The translations under genes and the position numbers were made by a program. DNA of 64,000 nt from M3007 sp035299505 (GTDB lineage Bacteria > Bacteroidota > Bacteroidia > Chitinophagales > Saprospiraceae): assembly GCA_035299505.1 (NCBI GenBank), contig DATGWL010000110.1:32735-96734 (forward strand), written 5' to 3'. Below are positions 1-9,200 of this stretch, piece by piece. Position 1 is the first letter of the stretch. Each line of letters starts with the position of its first letter. The notes under the pieces are model-generated. The model was given only the letters and a program-made list of their open reading frames with translations, had not been told where the DNA came from and made no database searches.

Positions 1-2
1 TT

Positions 3-392
3 CCGGTACAATACCCGGTGATGCATCAGGCGATGCATCCAATAGAAGTAGGTATCGTGTATCAGCAAAGAAATGGGAACACTCAACAATAGCCAGGTCA
101 TTCCGTAAGTCTCCACCCTGGTATAAAACTGTGTGTATTGATGGAAGGAAGTACCCAGGCAAAGCCAGGCCACAAGTCCAAAAATTAACGAAGTGAGCGA
201 ACTGTAGCCAACCTCACGCCAGTAATCCGCAGAGGCCGGAAAGCGTTGCTGAATTTTCATGTACATCCATTCCCTGCGCTTCCAAAGGTAGAATAAAGCG
301 TATACCACTCCGGCAAATACCAGATACCGACCAAAAATGATCAGCGGCACCAGAAGCCATTGCCAGTAAGAAAACTCGGTTGGGTTGAACAT
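3..392 (-). CDS. Sterol desaturase / fatty acid hydroxylase family protein (partial, C-terminus outside window)
   Basis: Reading the minus strand from the ATG at 390-392 gives 130 open codons that run off the left edge. The N-terminus is hydrophobic, with membrane segments at about residues 9-37, 62-80 and 100-112. It then has H112-D and H120-R...H124-H125 (motif HDTYFYWMHRLMHH), which is the first pair of histidine boxes of the membrane di-iron fatty acid hydroxylase family (HxxxxxxxH / HxxHH pattern). By family knowledge such enzymes hydroxylate or desaturate sterols, carotenoids or fatty acids in the membrane. The substrate cannot be read from this fragment, and the third histidine cluster lies outside the window. 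The gene is divergent from the lipoprotein gene at 650. Confidence 0.8.
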   Translation of the reverse strand, partial: MFNPTEFSYWQWLLVPLIIFGRYLVFAGVVYALFYLWKRREWMYMKIQQRFPASADYWREVGYSSLTSLIFGLVAWLCLGTSFHQYTQFYTRVETYGMTWLLLSVPISLLIHDTYFYWMHRLMHHRVLYR

Positions 393-649
393 AGTAATGG
401 TGTTTGGACGGTGATGAAATAACTTGGTTTAAGAGCCGGACTAAATTTAACCCTTGCAACTCTTGCATCAAAGGTATCACCCTACCCTGCCCCTGCCCTG
501 CCCTGCTTCAACGAAACGCCTCGTTTTATCAACGAATGGCAATCAGCATTCCTTTCGTTGATCCATCTCAGCCAAAAGTTGATACCGTTTTCCCACCGAC
601 CCCATCGGCCCACACCTTTGTCTCATCACAATTACAACAACACCTAACT

Positions 650-1360
650 ATGAAAAAGATTCTTTGGATTTTCCCAGCCCTCCTGGCAATCGCAGTCATC
701 TCTACCTCTTGCCGCAAAGACCCGCAGGAAGTGATTGAACTCCTCACCGAAAGCGAAGCCGCCGAAATTATTGAAGATGCTGTAGCCAATCGCACCTCAG
801 GTCTCACAGCGCCTACCATCGATGCCTCTGAAATTGTGGAGGCATACCTTAATGCCTGCGGCGAACCTGGCGACACCACCTTCTCCACTTCTAAAACTGC
901 CGGCGTAGCCACCTATAGCTATGTATTTGGTATGGATTGGCTGCTCACCTGCTCTAATCTGGGCGTACCACAATCCGCCGAAGTAGGCATTGAAGGCAAC
1001 GGAAACTACAGCAGTCCGCACTGGACCGGCATTCAGGCTTCTGTAGGCAACCTGGTATTCACCGGCCTCAGCCCACAGGAAGCGGCCTATGTGGTGAACG
1101 GCAGCTATGACCTGGATGGCAACCTGACTGGTTCCCTGCGCAAAGTAAACCCAAGCATCAACTGCGTCATTTCCATGGAAGTTACCAACCTGTTGCTAAA
1201 CAAAACTACCCAGAACATCAGCGGTGGCTCAGGCACTTTCACCCTCACCGCCAGCACTGCCAACGGCCAGTCTAAAACCCTGGAAGGCACATTGATTTTC
1301 AATGGCAACAACACCGTAACTGTTACCGTCAATGGTCACGAGCATACTTTTGAGTGGTGA
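650..1360 (+). CDS. Small secreted lipoprotein of unknown function
   Basis: The protein has 236 residues from the ATG at 650. The frame is open further upstream, but only this start gives a proper signal sequence. MKKILWIFPALLAIAVISTSC ends in a lipobox (STSC), so C21 is expected to be acylated. The mature part opens with an acidic helical stretch (EVIELLTESEAAEIIEDAV), followed by a Thr/Asn/Gly-rich region that looks like beta strands, including NVSG-type and TVTVTVNGHEH segments. No known domain was recognised. The 257 bp between this gene and the divergent hydroxylase gene include a CCCTG-rich stretch at about 482-510. No downstream partner is evident, since the next gene converges on it. 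Confidence 0.75.
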   Translation: MKKILWIFPALLAIAVISTSCRKDPQEVIELLTESEAAEIIEDAVANRTSGLTAPTIDASEIVEAYLNACGEPGDTTFSTSKTAGVATYSYVFGMDWLLTCSNLGVPQSAEVGIEGNGNYSSPHWTGIQASVGNLVFTGLSPQEAAYVVNGSYDLDGNLTGSLRKVNPSINCVISMEVTNLLLNKTTQNISGGSGTFTLTASTANGQSKTLEGTLIFNGNNTVTVTVNGHEHTFEW

Positions 1361-1438
1361 GAACGGTAGAGTGCAGCATTGCATGTATGTTGTTGGCAGA
1401 GCTTATTCTTGTTAACTTCATTACCCAGGGCAATCCAT

Positions 1439-1473
1439 AAAAAAAGGGGGCCTCTTCCTTGCGAAGGGCCCCC
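1439..1473 (-). terminator. Intrinsic terminator for the PKD-protein operon
   Basis: The arms GGGGGCC (1446-1452) and GGCCCCC (1467-1473) form a 7-bp GC stem with a 14-nt loop. On the minus strand it is followed by a run of seven T (1439-1445). It lies 64 bp past the stop codon of the gene at 1537 and between convergent genes. Confidence 0.75.
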
Positions 1474-1536
1474 AGTTTAGTGTCTGTTAATTGTCTCGTG
1501 TAGACACTTATGTACCTCTACTACTTACCAATGTAA

Positions 1537-3315
1537 TTACTGCTTGACGAAGCGAATGGTTTTTACAGCCTCACCAGTGCGGATTTCAGCCAGGTACAAG
1601 CCTGGCACCAGCCCTGCTACATTGGCGCGGGCAGTGTTCAAACCGGATTGAGCAGTTTGCTGACTGTTTAAGAGGGTTCTCCCGTTCAGGTCGGTAATAC
1701 GCAGTTCGTATTCCATAGCCACAGGCGTGTTGAACGCAAGGGTCAGATCGGTGGTGGCAGGGTTCGGGAACAGTTTTACGCCCTCAAACACTACTTTCTC
1801 TTTCACCGCTACGCTGCCTGAGCCGGCAAGACCCAATTGAGCGGTTTCGCGACCAAAATTCCAAGGGTTTTCAGTATCCACTTCGAAAGAAATGGAGCTG
1901 GAGCAATCCACAGATTCGATGGTGAGGGTTACTACGTATACACCTGGCTGGGCATATTCATGATACGGATTCTGTTCGGTGCTGGTAGTACCGTCGCCAA
2001 AATTCCAGTTCCACTGCAGTTGCGATGGATCAGGCACAAACGACAGGTCAATGAATTGCAAACCATTTCCACCCAGGCTATCCGGAACCGGAATAAACAT
2101 AGCCTGGCAGTCAAACTCAAACGGATCAATCCAGCAGCTATCACCAACACAGATATCAAATGACATGCTGCTTTCGCAACCATCCAAGGTTACGATATCC
2201 AGCGTAACGGTGTAAATATCAGCCGTTGCGTAGGTGTGCACCGGATTTTGCTCCGTGCTGGTGTTCCCATCCCCAAAATCCCAGTGCCAGCTTTGTACTG
2301 CACCCATGGAAGCATCGAAGAACGAGATCGTGAGCGGATCTGAAGGCGGCCAGATGAACACTGAATCGTTGGTACCATAGCCGGCATAAAACATGGCCTG
2401 ACAGCCATACCAGAAGGTATCTACGGGGCTGTTCATGGCGAAAACCACATCGCAAAGGTGCACTTCGCAACTGTCATCTGTCAGCGCATGGAGCTGAACG
2501 GTATATACGCCTTCCGCTGCGTAGGTGTGGGTAGGTGATTCCTCGGTGCTGGTATTGCCGTCGCCGAAATCCCAGAAATAACTGGAAGCCTGCGTAAGAT
2601 TTCCCAATGCATCAAATATCTGTGCGCTGAATTCAAAGGTGGTCACGCTGGAAGCAGTGTCCTGCTCGTACCAGATATACCCGCTGCATTCCGGGAAACT
2701 TGGAATACCGGTTTGTACCAGATAAGTATTGGAAGCGGTGCAACCGTCGCTGCCAATTACCGTGAGAATTACCACATAAAATCCATCCTGCGCATAGGTA
2801 TGCACCGGGTTTTGCTCTGTGCTGGTATTGCCGTCGCCAAAATCCCACAGGTAGCTCACACCAACCGCAGAACTATCCTGCCCAAAATAGTATCCGGTAA
2901 AACTGTACGTCAGGCTGTCGGTAGGCCATCCGTCAATAAAGGAGAAACAACTTGGGAACGGCGGGAATGTATCGCCGCACACCAGAAAATCAGCGGTGGC
3001 CTGATTGTTTACAATTTGTGCAACGATGGTTTGGTCAATACCCGATCCATTTGGATCACAGAGGGAAAAGGAGGTTACAATGACTTCCTGAATGCCCGAA
3101 AACACATCAAGGGTCATGTTGTATGTGCCATCAGCTCCCGTTAAAGTGGAATTGAACACAAAATGGAGGGAATCGCCTGCGAAGGCATAAACTTCCTGAT
3201 TGGCCACGGGAGCTCCGGTGAGCTGGTTGGTAACCTGGCCTGAAACAATAATCTGTTGCGCCTGTGCCCAAACAGTGAGCAACATCAGTAGCGCGGGGAA
3301 AAGCACTTTTTTCAT
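1537..3315 (-). CDS. Secreted PKD-domain protein with T9SS type A sorting domain
   Basis: 592 residues. A signal peptide ends at ...VWAQAQ (about residue 20), and a carboxypeptidase-regulatory-like beta sandwich follows (about 22-110, GQVTNQLTGAPVANQEVYA). Four PKD domains are marked by WDFGDGNTSTEQNPVHTYA-type signatures (the last is WNFGDGTTSTEQNPYHEYA) at about 150, 240, 340 and 430. The C-terminal 80 residues (KLFPNPATTDLTL...GLYLAEIRTG...IRFVKQ) are a T9SS type A sorting domain, so the protein should be exported through the outer membrane and anchored or released. PKD domains are usually spacers or binding modules, and no enzyme domain is seen. The gene starts 33 bp after the stop of the 4440-3349 gene, so the two are probably cotranscribed. 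Confidence 0.85.
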   Translation of the reverse strand: MKKVLFPALLMLLTVWAQAQQIIVSGQVTNQLTGAPVANQEVYAFAGDSLHFVFNSTLTGADGTYNMTLDVFSGIQEVIVTSFSLCDPNGSGIDQTIVAQIVNNQATADFLVCGDTFPPFPSCFSFIDGWPTDSLTYSFTGYYFGQDSSAVGVSYLWDFGDGNTSTEQNPVHTYAQDGFYVVILTVIGSDGCTASNTYLVQTGIPSFPECSGYIWYEQDTASSVTTFEFSAQIFDALGNLTQASSYFWDFGDGNTSTEESPTHTYAAEGVYTVQLHALTDDSCEVHLCDVVFAMNSPVDTFWYGCQAMFYAGYGTNDSVFIWPPSDPLTISFFDASMGAVQSWHWDFGDGNTSTEQNPVHTYATADIYTVTLDIVTLDGCESSMSFDICVGDSCWIDPFEFDCQAMFIPVPDSLGGNGLQFIDLSFVPDPSQLQWNWNFGDGTTSTEQNPYHEYAQPGVYVVTLTIESVDCSSSISFEVDTENPWNFGRETAQLGLAGSGSVAVKEKVVFEGVKLFPNPATTDLTLAFNTPVAMEYELRITDLNGRTLLNSQQTAQSGLNTARANVAGLVPGLYLAEIRTGEAVKTIRFVKQ

Positions 3316-3348
3316 GTTTAGAAGTGTTTGTGTTTATTTGTTTGAGTG

Positions 3349-4440
3349 TTAATTTTGGATTTGTAGCGTTCTGCAGGCCATACCACGGGTGGTTTCTACC
3401 TTCAACAGATACAAGCCATTGGGCGCCGCCGGAAGTTTTAATTCCAGCCAATCCTGTTTTTCCGCAGAAACCGACCACAGTACCTGACCCAGCATATCCA
3501 CCAGTTGCACACCGGTTACCGGTGCAGAAGACCTGACTAATACCTGATCAGAAGCCGGATTCGGGTAGATTTCCAACCTTGGCGCATTGGGTTGATCGTT
3601 GTTGGAAGAAAGACTCTCCGGACTCACATTAAGCCAGATGGTATCGCCGGCTACCGTGCTGTAATTGCCGTATTTGTCCATCATTTTAACCCGCTCCAGC
3701 ACAATCGGAATCTGTTGATTGACAATTACATCGACAATAATCACAAAGTCGGCGTAACCCACTTGTCCATAGCCGTTTCGCTGGTTTTTATCGGTTCGTA
3801 CCAGGCCCACATCCACGCGGTTGAGGTCGGCTTTTTTTGACATCCAGATGCGGTCGTTGTCTGGGTTAATCCAGGATAATTCCGCAAAATTCACACTGAT
3901 CTGGTTCAGGTCTATATGCGTCGGATCGGCCTTGATGGTAAACGCAATACCGTAAAAATCTTCCGCAGGAATATTGGCTGAGCCCAGTTCTATGGGAATC
4001 CGAACCGTTTGACCAGCCTGAACCGTGTTGGGCGCCGCCGAATCATCGAACTTCAGCGGCGGATCAATACCCGGGATACCTGCGATAAAAACATCCTGCT
4101 GCACCATCGAATCCCGCTCCTGGCCATAATTGGTGTACAATGGAAATGCATCAAAATAGTAGTTCACATAGCCATCGCCGTTGCAATCCGCATAAGCCAT
4201 ATTGAGTCCGCCCGGAAATTGTAGCGGCCATGGTTCGGCCGGAATGGGCGCAAAATCCAGCGAAGCAGAATCGCGCGCCGGACCGGAATAATTATAGGCC
4301 AAACCCAGGTGCAAAAAGTCAATCGCATTCACCTGCCCGTTGTTGGTTACATCCCCCGGGTATACCTGCAAGGTGGCCTGCCCCAATGCCCCGTTCAGCA
4401 TCCAGCCCATCCAAAGCCATATCGACAGTAGTCTTTTCAT
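3349..4440 (-). CDS. Secreted dockerin-like protein with T9SS type A sorting domain
   Basis: 363 residues from the ATG at 4438-4440 (MKRLLSIWLWMGWM signal peptide, cut near GALGQ). A longer frame upstream is unlikely because it would put 23 extra residues before the signal peptide. Just after the signal peptide are two Ca-loop-like segments, GDVTNNGQVNAIDFLHLG and DCNGDGYVNYYFDAFP, which resemble dockerin type I duplicated loops. The central part is a beta sandwich similar in feel to cohesin-like domains (SANIPAEDFYGIAFTI...). The last 75 residues (LEIYPNPASDQVLV...NGLYLLKVETT...LQIQN) are a T9SS type A domain. It is the first gene of a two-gene unit with the PKD protein. Whether the dockerin-like part binds a cohesin is unknown. 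Confidence 0.8.
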   Translation of the reverse strand: MKRLLSIWLWMGWMLNGALGQATLQVYPGDVTNNGQVNAIDFLHLGLAYNYSGPARDSASLDFAPIPAEPWPLQFPGGLNMAYADCNGDGYVNYYFDAFPLYTNYGQERDSMVQQDVFIAGIPGIDPPLKFDDSAAPNTVQAGQTVRIPIELGSANIPAEDFYGIAFTIKADPTHIDLNQISVNFAELSWINPDNDRIWMSKKADLNRVDVGLVRTDKNQRNGYGQVGYADFVIIVDVIVNQQIPIVLERVKMMDKYGNYSTVAGDTIWLNVSPESLSSNNDQPNAPRLEIYPNPASDQVLVRSSAPVTGVQLVDMLGQVLWSVSAEKQDWLELKLPAAPNGLYLLKVETTRGMACRTLQIQN

Positions 4441-4647
4441 GTGTTGTACCCTGTTTGTACTCTTTAACGATACAAAAGTGCGGCGGGTTGGATGCACACA
4501 CAAACACATTTTTTGCTTATTATCAAAAATAAAAATCAGATTATAATCACTTAAAAAAACATAATTAATTGATTTACAATAATATAATTTTTGTTAAATT
4601 TTTAAAAAATCAAAAATAATTTAGCATATCGACCTGACATTCTGTTG

Positions 4648-4655
4648 TAAATTTG
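4648..4655 (+). promoter_or_regulatory. Candidate Bacteroidota sigma-A -7 element (TAAATTTG)
   Basis: TAAATTTG matches the TAnnTTTG consensus and lies 28 bp before the ATG at 4683, in a very AT-rich intergenic region. A weak TTTA lies about 20 bp further upstream where the TTTG/TTG -33 element would be expected. This is a consensus match only. Confidence 0.45.
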
Positions 4656-4682
4656 CTGAACCGTGACAATACGCACAGATTT

Positions 4683-6080
4683 ATGGAAAACAGCAAACTC
4701 ATTACCCTCCTGCGAAGTCTCGACAACCGGGAATGGCGCTCCCTGCACCAATTGGTGGAAGCGCCCTATTTCAACCGCAATCCCGATGTAATCCGTCTGT
4801 GCCAATGGCTGGATACTTACCGCCCAGAACTGACCGGCATCACCCGGCAAGCCGCCCTGGCAGCTGTTTTCCCGAATGAACCAGCCGACGATGCCCGGCT
4901 AAACCACACCATGTCGTTCCTCCTGAAACTGGCTGAAACCTGGATTGCGTTGGAACAATACCAGAACGACCCCTATGCGCAGGCGCAATGGCTGCTCCGC
5001 GGTTTGGCTACGCGCGGGCTGGACAAACACTACACCTTTCACCTGGCCAAAACGCGGCGCGCCATGAGCGAAGAACCTCAGCCCGGCAGCACACAATTGT
5101 ATCAGCGTTTTGCCCTGGAAATTTTCGAGGCAGAGCGTTTTGTACAGCGTTCCCCCCGACAATTCAATGAAAGCGTACAGACTGCCACTGACCACCTGGA
5201 CGCCTTTTATTTGCTGGAAAAACTACGTCGCACCTGTTATATGTATGCCAGCCAGGCCGTTGTGGCCACGCCTTATCAGCTGCAACTGGTGGAAGAAATA
5301 TGCCGGTTTGTGGACCAGCACCTGAACAACCTGGTTTCGCCGGCCATTGAAGCCTATTACCGGATTTTCCAATTACTAAGCAAACCCCAGGCCGATGCAG
5401 ATTTTGAAGCTTTGAAGCAGTTGCTGGCACATCGTTCCGACAACATCAGTCGGGAAGACCTGGCCGATATTTACCAGTATGCTATTAACTTCTGCAATAT
5501 ACAGATCATGCATGGTCGGGAAGCCTACGAAGAAGAGGCTTTCAACCTGTACCTGCATACCCTGGAAACCGGCATTCTCCTGATTTCTGATAAACTTTCG
5601 CCCTGGCACTTCAAAAACATTGTTAACCTGGCCCTGCGCCTGCACCGTTTCCACTGGACCGAAACCTTCATCGCGGAAAAAAACCACTTACTGGCGCCTG
5701 AATTCCAGTCAGATGCCCTGCATTTCAACCTTGCACTTGTGTACTACACCACTGGCCGGCTCGACGAAGCCCTGGAACATCTGCAAATGGTGGAATTCAC
5801 AGATGTACACTACTCCATCAGCGCCAAAGCCATGCTGTGCCAGATCTACTATCAGCAAGACCAATACAATGCCCTCGACAGTGCGCTGCACGCCTTTGAT
5901 ATTTACCTGCGCAGAAACAAGTTGCTGGCAGAGACCACCCGAACAGGCTACCTCAATTTCACCTCGGCACTAAAAAAACTCCTGCGCACCCCCAGCGCCA
6001 ACTGGCCCCAACTCCGCGCAGATCTGGAACAAATCCGAATTTTACCCGCCAGGGACTGGTTTGTACGGATTTTGGAGTGA
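4683..6080 (+). CDS. Helical-repeat protein of unknown function (paralogue of 56733-58178)
   Basis: 465 residues from the ATG at 4683. An earlier TTG at 4653 is in frame but falls inside the candidate promoter. There is no signal peptide or membrane segment, so it should be cytoplasmic. It is Leu-, Ala- and Gln-rich and almost entirely alpha-helical. The C-terminal half reads like TPR-type helix pairs (HFNLALVYYTTGRLDEALEHL, then ALDSALHAFDIYLRRNKLL). It aligns end to end with the 481-residue protein at 56733: compare GLDKHYTFHLAKTRR with GLDKRFQTQLVKAQK, and DIYQYAINFCNIQIM with EFYAYARNLCVIHMN. The family is not one I can name. Neighbours give no functional clue, and a perfect 43-bp inverted repeat begins 4 bp after the stop. 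Confidence 0.75.
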   Translation: MENSKLITLLRSLDNREWRSLHQLVEAPYFNRNPDVIRLCQWLDTYRPELTGITRQAALAAVFPNEPADDARLNHTMSFLLKLAETWIALEQYQNDPYAQAQWLLRGLATRGLDKHYTFHLAKTRRAMSEEPQPGSTQLYQRFALEIFEAERFVQRSPRQFNESVQTATDHLDAFYLLEKLRRTCYMYASQAVVATPYQLQLVEEICRFVDQHLNNLVSPAIEAYYRIFQLLSKPQADADFEALKQLLAHRSDNISREDLADIYQYAINFCNIQIMHGREAYEEEAFNLYLHTLETGILLISDKLSPWHFKNIVNLALRLHRFHWTETFIAEKNHLLAPEFQSDALHFNLALVYYTTGRLDEALEHLQMVEFTDVHYSISAKAMLCQIYYQQDQYNALDSALHAFDIYLRRNKLLAETTRTGYLNFTSALKKLLRTPSANWPQLRADLEQIRILPARDWFVRILE

Positions 6081-6084
6081 GGTT

Positions 6085-6173
6085 CCCGATAAAATACAAC
6101 CACCCAGGCCATACTGAGAGTCTCACTTTGAGTGAGACTCTCAGTATGGCCTGGGTGGTTGTATTTTATCGGG
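6085..6173. repeat. Perfect 43-bp inverted repeat with a 3-nt loop
   Basis: The left arm 6085-6127 and right arm 6131-6173 are exact reverse complements over 43 bp, with loop TTG. It begins 4 bp after the stop codon of the helical-repeat gene. There is no T-run on either side, so it is not a typical intrinsic terminator, although an RNA hairpin of this strength would surely affect transcript 3' ends. Confidence 0.95.
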
Positions 6174-6212
6174 AGAGATATTGGGGAGGTCAATTAAGAG
6201 TCATAAATGCCC

Positions 6213-6252
6213 AAAAAAACAGGGTCAATGCAGGTAAACCCGCATTGACCCT
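6213..6252 (-). terminator. Intrinsic terminator of the M36 peptidase gene
   Basis: A perfect 11-bp stem AGGGTCAATGC / GCATTGACCCT (6221-6231, 6242-6252) with a 10-nt loop is followed on the minus strand by a T7 run (6213-6219). It lies 21 bp beyond the stop codon at 6274. Confidence 0.85.
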
Positions 6253-6273
6253 ATTCATCAATCTAGCCAAATA

Positions 6274-9200
6274 TTACTTGATGATCACTTTCTCAACGCT
6301 GCTGCCTGCTGCATTCTGGATGCGCAGGGTGTACATGCCAGCAGGAACCTGCTGTACATTGAGGTGTACCACCTGACCCTGGCCAACTCCCTGAACGGAG
6401 CGGCTGAGTACAGTGCGACCTTCAGCATTAATCAAGGTAGCCATTACTTCGCCTTCCAGTGTCTGACCAAAAGTGATGGACAGGAACACATCAGCAGGAT
6501 TTGGCTGAACTGTGATCGGGATGAGCGTCTGGCCTGGCTCTTTCGTTCCTACTGTAGCAGGATTTACGATAACACCGTATTCAGGCGCAGAAGTGCAGGC
6601 CTGATCAGCGCCGCTGGTGATGCATGCTTCACCGGCGTAGTTGAACAGATCCATAACCTCTACTTCGTCAACATACCATGCGCCATTGGTTGGAGCGGTG
6701 TTGTCGTCAGAACCCAAACGGAAGCGGAATGTGATGTCTTTTCCGGAGAAATCGCTCAGATCGAAATAGGACTGTTTCCAACCGTTGGAATTGCCGGAGA
6801 AGCCATACAGGAAAGGAATAGCAAAAGTGCCATATTGCACCTGACCATCGTAGCCACCGCGCAGTGCTTTGTCTTTGGTCAAACGCTGCCACTGACCCAG
6901 CGGGTCAGCCAGGTCTTTCACTTCCAGGAAACCAGCGTCTACACCTGGTTCAGTTTCGTACTGGTGCCAGAAACGCAGCACTGGCTTGGCGCCCGTAACC
7001 GTCAGGCTGAGGGTAGTTTCCAGGCTGAAATCAGACACAAGTGGCACACTGCGACCGGCCCAAGCCTTAGTACCACTTCCAGGATGGAATACATCGCCCT
7101 GAAGGATGAAGATTTCGCCTGTATTCAGGTCAACCAGGTTGGAGAACCACTCGTCTTCACTTTCCAGCAAATCCTGGAAATAACGGTTGGAGCCGAGGCT
7201 AGAACTGCTTGAAGCTGTGTAGGTAAGGGTGCGCACCTGACCGCTAGGCATTGAGCCCAGGTTCCAGGTTACTTTTCCACCTACAACTGTACCACCGTTT
7301 GAAGCACTTACCAGGGTAAGGCCGTTTGGCAGTTCATCTGTAACTACCACATTGGTTGCTTCTGCATCCTTGTGGTTGGTTACTGTAATCTCAAAAGAAA
7401 CATTTTCACCCGGAGTAATAGTTGGCGTAGATGTTACTTTTTTGATTTTCAGTTCTTTGATACAGGTTGGAATTGGATCAAAATTCTCAACACCATCGCC
7501 AGCGCTGCCGGAATCACCCTGTTCAGCCAGGTAGCCCAGGCCGCGGCGGGCAAACACGGAAGAAATAAGGCAGGTATCTGCGCCATTGTAGTTGATGATA
7601 TCAGCCATCATAATGGCATTGCGGCCATCAATAAAGCCCGGATTACATGGCTGCATTTTCATGCCATCAACCACCAGTTGCATAGCACGGTAGTTACCGC
7701 TGTTGGTGTTGTTGATATCGGCATCGTAGCCGTATTTTTCAATCATCGCCCAGTGAAGGTCCCACAACATATTCGCCCAAACCTCACCTACCCCGTGCGG
7801 GATAGCGCTGGATGGCACCGCACTATAGGTAAGCGGAGCAATGGTCATATCGGTAGAATACGGGTAACGACGAATACCCTGTCCGTCTGTTTCCTGATAC
7901 AGGGCAAACGTGCCGATACCGCGCTTGTCGCCACCCTGGTCACCTGGTTCAAGGGTCAGTACAAGACTTGCCCAGTCAGACCAGCCCTCACCCATTTGTT
8001 CGGCATTGCCCAGGCAGCTGAAGCCATCGCCGGTAAGACGATTGGAAATACCGTGGTGGAACTCGTGCGCAATAATACCATTGTCGAAATCACCGTCGCG
8101 CTGAGCCGGACCTGTGATGTTTGGCAAGCCAATAGATATATTCAAACCAGCTCCTGCAAACTGACGCAGCAGATCACAATCGGATTTTTTCATCATCACA
8201 ACAGGGATAGTTACCTGTGCGCCTACTGAACCGGCAGCCATACCTACTGTTGCATCTTCAAAATTGCAGATGATACAGGCAATACCGCCAGCTTGCTGTA
8301 CATTCAGACCCTTCATCCCGAATTCACATTCGCCGCGGTCTACCATTACAATTTTACCCGCAACATCATTTACCGGAGCATTGCAACCCAAAGATGGAGA
8401 AGCAGATCCGTCGCTTACTACTACTACATCACCGGTTACAGGAGTATTGGTAACAGCGCCACCCCAGCCGTTTCCATCAGAGGATGCACCACCATAGTTG
8501 CCAATAACTGGCGCCGGACCATTTACATTGATGATTTTTCCTCCTGCACGATCCCAAACATACATTTGCATGCGACCATTACCACCATCCGGTGGCGTAG
8601 AGAAGTTGGCATTATTGGTACCGCTGCCATCAATGGCCTGCGCATATACTTCATCGTTGCCCTGGCCGCCATTACCATAGTTATTTACCTGGAAATTGCC
8701 AGCCTGCTCATCAAATCCATAACGATAATATATATCGTGGATCATGTTGTTCATGTAGAACAGGTTCGTGATGGCAGCATCCAGATTCACCACAGGTTCA
8801 GCATTGCCGTCGTATGGAAAATCAAAGTTCAAACCAGCGCCAGCCTGAGCAGATTCGGTTGGATCTGGAGTATCGTCGTTGCCACTATCGTCAAAAGCCC
8901 AAACGTTGTTACCGCGGGTGTAGGTATATTCGCCACCAGCGGAGCCGTTGACATCCAGCCAGCCATAAGGAGATGCTTCCAGATCGGCCGGGTTGGTTAC
9001 CACACTGCGGTTGCCATGAATTGGGCTCTCCAGAGGCAGCGCAAACACATTATATTTTTCATCCATCAGCAGATCGCTCTGCTTTTCCGCTTGCACTGGG
9101 GCAGCAGGAGCAGCCTGATGGTCTGATTCTTTGCAATGGGTAACACCATCGCGGTGCGGATGGCCCAGGTTGCAGTAATTAGTATGGTTTAGTTTGGTGC

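Noticed and set aside
6085..6173. Intrinsic terminator for the helical-repeat gene
   Set aside because: No T-run on either strand after the stem and the stem is far longer than usual, so I list it as an inverted repeat.
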